DNA of 7,061 nt from Candidatus Saccharimonadota bacterium. Lineage in GTDB: Bacteria; Patescibacteriota; Saccharimonadia; QS-5-54-17. This document shows positions 1-4,969 of the stretch, piece by piece (within the stretch, counting starts at the first letter, position 1; the number at the start of each line of letters is the position of its first letter). The stretch spans positions 1-7,061 of the forward strand of contig SLRF01000030.1 in assembly GCA_007131065.1 (NCBI GenBank), in the 5' to 3' direction. Both the position numbers and the translations under genes were made by a program. Below the pieces are notes generated by a model. That model worked only from the letters and a program-made list of their open reading frames with translations. It searched no databases and was not told where the DNA came from.

Positions 1-85
1 ATCCAGGGTCTCTCCCTAGACGGAAACATTGTCTATCGTTTGATGTGGTATTGTCAATTATGTAGTAATGGAGAATTCCTGAATA

Positions 86-1438
86 ATGAGTCTAGATAAT
101 ATTTTCAAAGCATATGACATAAGAGGACTGGTGCCGGACGAATTAAACCCAAAGGTGGCTAGAAAAGTAGGGGCGGCCTTCGCGCACTTTCTGACGAATA
201 ATTCATCAGATACCGTAAGTAAACCATTAGTAGTGGGCTATGACATGCGTAAAGACTCTGAAGAGTTGGCCATGTCTGTAATTGAAGGGATGCGGAGTCA
301 GGGTCGTGACGTGATAAATATCGGTCGCGTGGCTACCGATATGCTGTATTTTGCCGTGGGGCACCTGGAAGCCGCCGGAGGAATAGTCGTTACGGCCAGC
401 CACAACCCCGGTGCTTATAACGGCATGAAGATATGCCGAGAAGGGGCGCGACCGATTGGTGTGGATACCGGCTTGGCAGATATTAAGCAGTTGGTAGCCG
501 AGGATAAGCTTGAGTCTCAAGACGAAGGAGGATTGATAGAACAAGACATAATGGACGAATGGGTGGAGCATGCGATTAGCTTCGCTAGGGATTTGAGCCC
601 GTTCAATATAGCGGTCGATGCCGGTAATGGCATGGCCGGACTGGTAGTTCCGCGACTTGATGGCAAGACGCCACTGAGCATAGAGCCGTTGTTCTTTGAG
701 CTGGACGGTAGCTTCCCTAATCATGAAGCCAATCCGCTCAAAGAGGAGACCCTGGATGCGTTGAAACAGACGATACTTGATAAGAAATTGGATCTTGGCT
801 TGGCTTTTGACGGAGACGGCGACCGAGTAGTGTTGGTAGATGAGAAGGCGCAAGTCGTGACAGGCAGCGTGCTCACTGCCATATTGGCTGAGCATTTCTT
901 GACCGAGCATCCCGGTAGTACCATTCTGCACAATGCGATCTGCTCGAGAGTGGTGCCTGAGACCATCCGTGCTAATGGCGGTACGCCGATTCGAACCAGA
1001 GTGGGGCATTCATACATTAAAGCTGCGATGCGCGAGCACGATGCGCCGTTCGGCGGAGAGCATTCGGCGCACTACTATTTCAGGGATAACTGGTCAGCCG
1101 ATTCCGGCCTAGTGGCTGCGATGGTAGCTATAAGTGTTCTGAGCGCGACGGGTAGAAGTCTTTCAGAGCTGGCAGACCGTTTCCGAAGCGCATACGTCCA
1201 AAGCGGGGAGATTAACTTCGAAGTTGAGGACAAGAATGCGGCTATTGAGAAGATAGCTACCGCCTTTGCAGGTGGCGAAGAAGACAGGCTCGATGGTTTA
1301 AGTGTTAATTATGAGGATTGGTGGTTCAATGTCCGGCCCAGCAATACCGAGCCGTTATTGCGTCTAAACGTCGAAGCCAGAGGCAAGAATCAGCTAGAAG
1401 AAAACGTAAAGAAGCTGACGGAAATCATCACAAGCTAA
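86..1438 (+). CDS. manB: Phosphomannomutase/phosphoglucomutase (alpha-D-phosphohexomutase)
   Basis: A cytosolic enzyme that interconverts mannose-6-P with mannose-1-P, and probably glucose-6-P with glucose-1-P, through a glucose/mannose-1,6-bisphosphate intermediate. It supplies precursors for GDP-mannose and UDP-glucose type sugars. The 450 residues match the family length and all four signature loops are present: TASHNP at 103-108 with phosphoserine Ser105, the Mg-binding DGDGDR at 242-247, the sugar-recognition GGEHSAH around 323-329, and the phosphate-binding RPSNTEP at 417-423. The N-terminal FKAYDIRG (7-14) is also typical. The GEHS form of the sugar loop resembles actinobacterial ManB, and substrate preference cannot be read from sequence. 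The start is fixed: the in-frame ATG at 68 runs into TGA at 80-82, leaving ATG 86. Its SD, TGGAGA at 69-74, is 11 nt away, which is rather long. No confident promoter was found in 1-85. Confidence 0.95.
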   Translation: MSLDNIFKAYDIRGLVPDELNPKVARKVGAAFAHFLTNNSSDTVSKPLVVGYDMRKDSEELAMSVIEGMRSQGRDVINIGRVATDMLYFAVGHLEAAGGIVVTASHNPGAYNGMKICREGARPIGVDTGLADIKQLVAEDKLESQDEGGLIEQDIMDEWVEHAISFARDLSPFNIAVDAGNGMAGLVVPRLDGKTPLSIEPLFFELDGSFPNHEANPLKEETLDALKQTILDKKLDLGLAFDGDGDRVVLVDEKAQVVTGSVLTAILAEHFLTEHPGSTILHNAICSRVVPETIRANGGTPIRTRVGHSYIKAAMREHDAPFGGEHSAHYYFRDNWSADSGLVAAMVAISVLSATGRSLSELADRFRSAYVQSGEINFEVEDKNAAIEKIATAFAGGEEDRLDGLSVNYEDWWFNVRPSNTEPLLRLNVEARGKNQLEENVKKLTEIITS

Positions 1439-1446
1439 TATAAGAG

Positions 1447-1452
1447 TATAAT
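1447..1452 (+). promoter_or_regulatory. -10 element for a probable leaderless transcript
   Basis: A perfect TATAAT lies in the 20-bp gap after the mutase gene. Six bases separate it from the ATG at 1459, so a start at the standard distance would place +1 on the A of that ATG. No convincing -35 element lies 16-18 bp upstream, and no Shine-Dalgarno sequence precedes the ATG, which is what a leaderless mRNA would look like. Co-transcription with the upstream mutase gene remains possible. Confidence 0.45.
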
Positions 1453-1458
1453 TAGATT

Positions 1459-1971
1459 ATGCCTTATGAGCGCAGTTCCAATTCGGAGAATATATCGCCC
1501 AGTACGGTGCTTTTAGCCCGTGACATGATGATTTATGCCATGGATTTTATAAGTGCTACGTCTTGGATGCCGGAAGAGGGTCGCAGAGAAGAGTCGGGCG
1601 TGTATTATCATGAGGATTTACAAGGAGGTAATATAGATCCGTACTTGATGGATTTGGGCGTGGAGATAGAAGACAGAGTAGTCTTACCGGTTATGGGACA
1701 GCAGGCCAAAATCCAGCGCGGAGTGACTAGGCATACTGACAGCGCAGGGCAACCGATACTACTGCTTTCTATGGCCGGTGAGGGAAATGTATTAAGAGGC
1801 TCAGACAAAGACAAGCAGTGGAGGGTGTCGATAGATGGAGATACCGGCCGCCTTGTAGGGGCCACGAAGGGCTTTGAAGGTGCCGGTTATGACACTTGGG
1901 AGGCATTAAATAACCAAGAACTAGAAGGTATCGTACTCAAAGTAAGGGAGCATGTAATAGAGGTGATTTAG
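1459..1971 (+). CDS. Hypothetical protein, 170 aa, acidic and soluble
   Basis: I do not recognise this family. The protein has no signal peptide, membrane segment, cysteine or catalytic motif that I can identify. The first 14 residues are polar and probably disordered, and residues 15-35 look helical. The rest (about 45-135) has the alternating pattern of a beta-rich domain, with VVLPVMG (74-80), PILLLSMAG (99-107) and WRVSIDGDTGRLVGATKG (121-138), and a C-terminal helix follows (147-168). It starts 20 nt after the mutase stop with no SD and a TATAAT directly upstream, so its ATG may be the mRNA 5' end. Inside the gene, AAGGAGGT at 1622-1629 is a perfect SD-like sequence encoding Gln-Gly-Gly. 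The next in-frame start, ATG 1648 (Met64), is 18 nt beyond it and too far for normal use. A PILLLS segment recurs as PVLLLS in the gene downstream of groEL (4364-4840), which is a weak similarity. Its reality as a gene rests on length, same-strand context and plausible folding pattern. Confidence 0.8.
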   Translation: MPYERSSNSENISPSTVLLARDMMIYAMDFISATSWMPEEGRREESGVYYHEDLQGGNIDPYLMDLGVEIEDRVVLPVMGQQAKIQRGVTRHTDSAGQPILLLSMAGEGNVLRGSDKDKQWRVSIDGDTGRLVGATKGFEGAGYDTWEALNNQELEGIVLKVREHVIEVI

Positions 1972-1975
1972 GAAT

Positions 1976-2043
1976 AGCGGTAACGCTTTTGGGGGAGAGT
2001 TGATATTCAGCAATACCGAAAGAGTAATCACTTCCCCGCTTTT
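1976..2043 (+). terminator. Possible intrinsic terminator between the 170-aa gene and groES
   Basis: Two overlapping foldings end in T runs. A small hairpin, AGCG (1976-1979) with CGCT (1984-1987) around a GTAA loop, is followed by TTTT at 1987-1990. A longer pairing joins GGGGGAG (1991-1997) to CTTCCCC (2031-2037) with one G-U pair, followed by GC and TTTT at 2040-2043. An alternative pairs AGCGG (1976-1980) with CCGCT (2036-2040). The long loop makes strength doubtful, but the position, after a stop and before the groES promoter, is right for a terminator. Confidence 0.35.
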
Positions 2044-2051
2044 AGTAGATG

Positions 2052-2081
2052 TTGACACTGGAGGTCAATCTTCGCTACTAT
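2052..2081 (+). promoter_or_regulatory. groESL promoter (sigma70-like)
   Basis: The -35 box TTGACA (2052-2057) is a perfect match. A weaker -10 TACTAT (2076-2081) follows after an 18-bp spacer, predicting a start near 2088. The CIRCE inverted repeat begins four bases later, which is the classical arrangement for HrcA repression of groESL. A CTACTA reading of the -10 with a 17-bp spacer is also possible. Confidence 0.7.
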
Positions 2082-2091
2082 TGATGCTGTA

Positions 2092-2118
2092 TTAGCACTC
2101 TGAACTTTAGAGTGCTAA
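2092..2118 (+). promoter_or_regulatory. CIRCE operator (HrcA binding site)
   Basis: TTAGCACTC, nine bases, GAGTGCTAA: a perfect match to the CIRCE consensus, with a fully complementary 9-bp inverted repeat and the canonical 9-bp spacer. It lies just downstream of the predicted groESL start. HrcA, a repressor whose activity depends on GroEL, binds this element in most bacteria that carry it, so the operon is predicted to be induced when unfolded protein titrates GroEL. HrcA itself is not encoded in this window. The repeat will also form a hairpin at the 5' end of the mRNA. Confidence 0.97.
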
Positions 2119-2150
2119 CTAGACACAAAGCATAGTTATATAAGTTATGA

Positions 2151-2213
2151 GCCAAAGAAGTAGATAGCCTAAGTGCAGGGGTAAACTTCTTGGCAAGTTC
2201 AAGACGAAGGAGG
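2151..2213 (+). promoter_or_regulatory. groES leader with alternative base-pairing around the SD
   Basis: GCCAAAGAAG (2151-2160) can pair with CTTCTTGGC (2186-2194) in nine pairs with one bulged A. The same CTTCTT (2186-2191) can instead pair with AAGGAG (2207-2212), the groES Shine-Dalgarno, including one G-U pair. A third short option pairs AACTT with AAGTT between them. The two main foldings are mutually exclusive, so the upstream arm could act as an anti-anti-SD. The complementarity is seen in the sequence. Any regulatory role is inference. Confidence 0.3.
2207..2213 (+). promoter_or_regulatory. Strong Shine-Dalgarno of groES
   Basis: AAGGAGG lies 7 nt before the ATG at 2221 and is close to a full anti-SD complement. 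It shows that this genome uses conventional SD initiation for highly expressed genes, in contrast to the SD-less starts at 1459, 4364 and 4970. It also confirms ATG 2221 as the groES start. Confidence 0.85.
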
Positions 2214-2220
2214 AGAGTAG

Positions 2221-2487
2221 ATGAGTAAAATCCAGCCGTTAGCTGACCGCATAGTAGCCGAAGCAGTAGAGGCAAGCGAGAAGACCGATTCTGGTTTTTA
2301 TCTGCCACAAGATGCTAAAGAAAAACCGCAGATGGCCAAAGTTGTAGCGGTAGGCAAAGACGTTACTGAGGTCAAAAAAGGCGATACTATTATATATCCG
2401 AAATTTGGCACGACCGATATAAAAATTGATAACGACGAGCTTATGATCCTCAAGGAAGAGGACGTACTGGGAATTATTAAGAAATAG
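2221..2487 (+). CDS. groES: Co-chaperonin GroES (Hsp10), short form
   Basis: Forms the heptameric lid that caps the GroEL ring in the cytosol and closes the folding chamber. Family features are the N-terminal IQPLADRIV (4-12), the mobile loop with EKTDSGFYLPQDAKEKPQ (20-37), the VVAVGKDV strand (41-48), GDTIIYPKFGTTDIKIDNDEL (54-74) and the C-terminal EEDVLGIIKK (79-88). At 88 residues it is nine shorter than the 97-residue E. coli protein. From memory of that sequence, the whole deficit falls between VAVG (42-45) and GD (54-55), where only eight residues replace about 17. That segment is the roof beta-hairpin closing the top of the dome. The mobile-loop triad that docks on GroEL, usually Ile-Val-Leu, is Phe26-Tyr27-Leu28 here. 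It is transcribed from the CIRCE-controlled promoter with groEL 96 bp downstream. Function as GroES is not in doubt. Confidence 0.97.
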   Translation: MSKIQPLADRIVAEAVEASEKTDSGFYLPQDAKEKPQMAKVVAVGKDVTEVKKGDTIIYPKFGTTDIKIDNDELMILKEEDVLGIIKK

Positions 2488-2493
2488 TACCTA

Positions 2494-2514
2494 AATTTTC
2501 AATTTTCAATTTTC
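2494..2514 (+). repeat. Triple tandem heptamer AATTTTC in the groES-groEL gap
   Basis: Three exact head-to-tail copies of AATTTTC (2494-2500, 2501-2507, 2508-2514) are followed by a degenerate fourth, AGTTTCC. They start seven bases after the groES stop, in a 96-bp AT-rich spacer with no hairpin, no ORF and no convincing promoter. The rest of the spacer (to 2569) is purine- and A-rich. I have an unverified impression that similar AATTTTC strings are common between genes in CPR genomes. Confidence 0.85.
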
Positions 2515-2583
2515 AGTTTCCATTGCTATGAACGAAAAAGAAAATGCTAAATGATAATTAACGACTAACAAGGAGTATTTAAG

Positions 2584-4254
2584 ATGGCAAAGAAGATTTT
2601 TTATGATGACGATGCGCGCAAACGAGTGCTCGAGGGTGCGCAAGCACTGTATGACGCAGTGAAGGTAACTATGGGGCCAAAGGGCAGAAACGTAGTGATA
2701 GAAAAAGGATATGGTGGGCCGACCATCACTCATGACGGCGTAACAGTAGCAAAAGCAGTAGAACTACCAACTGACGATGATGAAACTCTGGGGCGTAGCG
2801 TAGGAGCGGAACTGGTTAAGCAGGCCGCTACTAAGATGAATGACGTAGCAGGAGACGGTACTACTTCGGTTACTGTACTGACCTACCATATTCTCAGCGA
2901 AGCTAGCCGGTTAATTGCCGCTGGCCACAACCCTATGGATTTGCGCAAAGGCTTGGATGCTGCCACTGCCCACGTGTTGAAGAATATCGACGACTTCACT
3001 GAGCAAATTGGAGAGAAGAAGGCTCGTATCGCAGAAGTAGCTACTATTTCTGCCGGGTCTGAAGAGATAGGAAAGATGATAGCCGATGTGATAGAGAAGA
3101 TCGGTAAAGACGGCGTAGTTACCGTCGAAGAGAGCCAGGGTCTGGAGCTAGAAAGCGAAGTGGTAGAAGGCTTTACTGTCGACCGCGGTTTCGTGAGTCC
3201 GTACATGGTAACCGACACTGCCCGCATGGAGGCGGTATACGATAAACCATCCATACTGATAACCGACAAGAAGATATCTAATGTCCAAGAAATCTTGCCG
3301 ATATTAGAAAAGGCTGCACAGGCCGGCAAGAAAGACCTGGTCATCATAGCTGAAGAGCTGGAAGGCGAAGCGCTGGCTACATTAGTGCTCAATAAGCTCA
3401 AAGGCGTATTCAATGCACTAGCTATCAAGGCGCCGGCATTCGGCGACCGCCGTAAGGCTATCTTAGAAGACATGGCGGCTCTGACCGGAGCTACTTTGAT
3501 TAGCGAAGAGCGAGGGTATAGTTTTGAGACTGCTGATCTAGATATGCTAGGAACAGCACGGAAGATTATCGCCGACAAGGACAACACCACATTGATAGAG
3601 GGTGGTGGCGATCCTGGTGAGATAGAAGCCAGGATGCAGCAGATTCGTGGTCAGATAGAAAATGTCAGTAGCGAATATGAGAAAGAGAATCTCGAGAAGC
3701 GTCTAGCCGCTCTTACCGGGAAAGTTGCAGTGATACGAGTCGGTGGAGCCAGCGAAACCGAGATAGAAGAGAAGAAATTCCGAGTCGATGATGCAGTAGC
3801 CGCTACCAAGGCTGCAGTCGCAGAGGGAATAGTGGCCGGTGGAGCAGTGACTTTTGTCGACCTAGCTAAGACTATAGAGTTGGACGATACTAAGGTGTCT
3901 GATTCGGAAGGTGCCGGTTGGCTAATCATGAAAAATGCTCTTCACCAACCCTTTAAGCACCTGATGGCGAATGCCGGAGTAAATCCGGATGAAAAGCTTC
4001 CAGAAGTGCTTAAGAGCAAGACCAAGCACGGACAAGGGTTTGACGTGAATAATCCGGAGAAGATTCAAGATATGATAAAGGCCGGTATAATAGACCCTGC
4101 CAAGGTGACCCGCGAAGTAGTGCAGAACGCAGCTTCGGTAGCTGGAACCGCTATGACCATGGGTGGATTAGTGGTAGATATACCAGAAGATGATGATGCT
4201 GCCGGCGCGGCCGCAGGCGGCGGTATGCCCGGCGGTATGCCTGGGATGATGTAG
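2584..4254 (+). CDS. groEL: Chaperonin GroEL (Hsp60)
   Basis: Builds the tetradecameric double-ring ATPase chamber that folds cytosolic proteins with GroES. It has 556 residues, against 548 in E. coli. Equatorial ATP-site residues are present: GPKGRN (31-36), Asp51 in THDGV, DGTTS (91-95) and Asp403 in RVDDAV. The nucleotide-contacting glycine run near 419-421 reads GGA rather than GGG. The apical substrate/GroES groove keeps its hydrophobic residues, including ILPIL (237-241) and EGEALATLVLNKLKG (260-274). KAPAFGDRRKA (282-292) replaces the usual KAPGFGDRRKA. The C-terminal tail ends in a GGGMPGGMPGMM motif, the expected flexible Gly-Met tail. By alignment from memory there is a five-residue insertion around 62-72 relative to E. 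coli. There are no cysteines. The start is supported by AAGGAG at 2570-2575, 8 nt before the ATG. A double stop (TAG-TAA) ends it. It is the second gene of the CIRCE operon. Confidence 0.98.
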   Translation: MAKKIFYDDDARKRVLEGAQALYDAVKVTMGPKGRNVVIEKGYGGPTITHDGVTVAKAVELPTDDDETLGRSVGAELVKQAATKMNDVAGDGTTSVTVLTYHILSEASRLIAAGHNPMDLRKGLDAATAHVLKNIDDFTEQIGEKKARIAEVATISAGSEEIGKMIADVIEKIGKDGVVTVEESQGLELESEVVEGFTVDRGFVSPYMVTDTARMEAVYDKPSILITDKKISNVQEILPILEKAAQAGKKDLVIIAEELEGEALATLVLNKLKGVFNALAIKAPAFGDRRKAILEDMAALTGATLISEERGYSFETADLDMLGTARKIIADKDNTTLIEGGGDPGEIEARMQQIRGQIENVSSEYEKENLEKRLAALTGKVAVIRVGGASETEIEEKKFRVDDAVAATKAAVAEGIVAGGAVTFVDLAKTIELDDTKVSDSEGAGWLIMKNALHQPFKHLMANAGVNPDEKLPEVLKSKTKHGQGFDVNNPEKIQDMIKAGIIDPAKVTREVVQNAASVAGTAMTMGGLVVDIPEDDDAAGAAAGGGMPGGMPGMM

Positions 4255-4260
4255 TAAAAA

Positions 4261-4280
4261 CTAGCATCCTTGAATGCTAG
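4261..4280. repeat. Perfect inverted repeat just after groEL
   Basis: CTAGCAT (4261-4267) and ATGCTAG (4274-4280) form a perfect 7-bp stem with a 6-nt loop, three bases after the second groEL stop. There is no T run after it on the plus strand. The run AAAAA at 4256-4260 lies before it, so on the minus strand the hairpin is followed by TTTTT, the shape of an intrinsic terminator for minus-strand transcription entering groEL. No minus-strand gene was found nearby. On the plus strand it could serve as a 3'-end stabilising hairpin. Confidence 0.6.
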
Positions 4281-4295
4281 CCAAAGATTGGTAGG

Positions 4296-4328
4296 CAGCC
4301 CCTTTGCTAAGTAATCGCGGAGGGGCTG
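4296..4328 (+). terminator. Hairpin ending the groESL transcript
   Basis: CAGCCCCT (4296-4303) pairs perfectly with AGGGGCTG (4321-4328). Four further inner pairs, TTGC (4304-4307) with GCGG (4317-4320), include two G-U pairs and leave a 9-nt loop. The stem is strong, but only TT follows before GAC, so it is not a textbook intrinsic terminator. It may terminate inefficiently or act as a 3' stabiliser. It abuts the predicted -35 box of the next gene at 4329. Confidence 0.5.
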
Positions 4329-4358
4329 TTGACTTATGCAATACAGAAAAGCAATATA
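4329..4358 (+). promoter_or_regulatory. Possible promoter giving a leaderless mRNA for the 158-aa gene
   Basis: TTGACT (4329-4334) is a five-of-six -35 match. At 17-18 bp below it lies CAATATA (4352-4358), overlapping the better-looking TATAAA at 4355-4360, which is 20 bp away. A -10 at 4352-4357 would place +1 on the A of the ATG at 4364. No Shine-Dalgarno precedes that ATG. The -35 is convincing and the -10 register is not certain. Confidence 0.4.
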
Positions 4359-4363
4359 AAAAC

Positions 4364-4840
4364 ATGGAACATCCTCGTAGACAAGAATGTCCGCAAGAAG
4401 TCATAAGGGGTGTATTAGGACGCCTATGGTTTTTACTGAATGAGTTTGAGCATCAGAGAAGAGAAGCAGCCGCAGAGATACAAATATGTGAAGATACCAA
4501 CCCTAGTTTTGCCAAGTATCTTAGGGGCGAGGTAGATTATCATAAACAAGTATTGAAAGAGGCCATCAGTAGAAGTGGTGCTGATATTTTGGCTGCCTTG
4601 CCAGAAAAACTGGTCATAACCGGCGAAATAGAGGAAGTAGCTGAGGATTCAAGTAAAAAGGCATTGAGCGTAGAGTGTGCCCAGATGGATTTAGTGGATG
4701 CACGCATAATCATGAAGAAAAAAGAGGAGGGCAGAGGGCTTTATCCTGAACCAGTCTTGCTACTATCAGACGGAGATCAGATGTATAGCGGAAGTTACGG
4801 GAACATAGAGTGGAGCTATCTTTCAGAAGAGGTGGCTTGA
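4364..4840 (+). CDS. Hypothetical protein, 158 aa, helical N-half and beta-rich C-half
   Basis: I do not recognise this protein. From ATG 4364 it has 158 residues. Residues 8-80 are charged and helix-prone (QEVIRGVLGRLWFLLNEFE at 11-29, then a stretch rich in Glu, Arg and Lys). Residues 82-150 look like strands, with KLVITGEIEEV (82-92), ARIIMKKKEEG (113-123), PVLLLSDGDQMYSG (130-143) and IEW (148-150). It has no signal peptide or membrane helix. Cysteines at 9, 42 and 105 show no metal-site spacing. The reading frame stays open upstream to a TTG at 4304, but that start lies in the hairpin loop after groEL and would encode the hairpin stem and the -35 box, so ATG 4364 is preferred. There is no SD. 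The PVLLLS segment followed by a Trp resembles PILLLS...W in the 170-aa gene on the other side of groESL, but this is too weak to claim homology. Confidence 0.75.
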   Translation: MEHPRRQECPQEVIRGVLGRLWFLLNEFEHQRREAAAEIQICEDTNPSFAKYLRGEVDYHKQVLKEAISRSGADILAALPEKLVITGEIEEVAEDSSKKALSVECAQMDLVDARIIMKKKEEGRGLYPEPVLLLSDGDQMYSGSYGNIEWSYLSEEVA

Positions 4841-4850
4841 TGCACTGCTC

Positions 4851-4880
4851 TTGACAAAAACAAAACAGAAGAGTTATCTA
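4851..4880 (+). promoter_or_regulatory. Promoter for the structured leader and 76-aa gene
   Basis: A perfect -35 TTGACA (4851-4856) lies 10 bp after the preceding stop. The best -10 at proper spacing is TATCTA (4875-4880, 18-bp spacer), only a three-of-six match. A start six bases further would be 4887, exactly the first base of the hairpin described next. The perfect -35 and this coincidence support it. The weak -10 counts against it. Confidence 0.4.
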
Positions 4881-4886
4881 TAGCTT

Positions 4887-4931
4887 AAGAGGATAGGATG
4901 CTGGAAATAAACAGCTCCTGGTCGACCTCTT
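4887..4931 (+). ncRNA. Structured leader RNA upstream of the 76-aa gene
   Basis: The outer stem AAGAGG (4887-4892) with CCTCTT (4926-4931) encloses an inner stem of AGGATGCTG (4895-4903, one bulged T) with CAGCTCCT (4912-4919). The inner stem has an 8-nt A-rich loop, and the two stems are separated by an asymmetric internal loop (AT opposite GGTCGA). After it comes an unstructured, A/C/T-rich, G-poor stretch to the ATG at 4970 with no SD. The stem also holds a 13-codon mini-ORF with an SD-like AGAGGA (ATG 4898, TAA 4937-4939, peptide MLEINSSWSTSCR) whose start is inside the inner stem. It could be a cis-regulatory leader, a 5' stabiliser or a small RNA. I recognise no known riboswitch class. 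Confidence 0.35.
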
Positions 4932-4969
4932 GTAGATAAAAATAAATTAATAAACACAACAAAGCACCA

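Noticed and set aside
1..85. Promoter or RNA element before the mutase gene
   Set aside because: Only a 5-bp TAGAC/GTCTA inverted repeat and poorly spaced TTGTCT/TTGTCA/TATTGT hexamers were seen. No combination has acceptable spacing.
227..1009. Minus-strand open frame of 260 codons inside the mutase gene
   Set aside because: Antisense to a gene with all catalytic motifs, with composition unlike the other proteins here and no SD or promoter.
2078..2308. Minus-strand open frame over the groES promoter and CIRCE
   Set aside because: It covers a perfect CIRCE and the groES SD and start, and it has no recognisable features.
2530..2558. Internal promoter for groEL (GATAAT at 2553-2558)
   Set aside because: No -35-like sequence lies at 16-18 bp, and the AT-rich spacer produces such hexamers by chance.
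2883..3590. Long open frame on the minus strand inside groEL (235 codons)
   Set aside because: Shadow of groEL: Ser/Leu/Ala-rich translation with no motifs and no start signals, on the strand opposite a certain gene.
4304..4363. Upstream TTG start extending the 158-aa protein to 178 residues
   Set aside because: The extension would encode the groEL-distal hairpin and the -35 box, and no SD precedes the TTG. ATG 4364 fits better.
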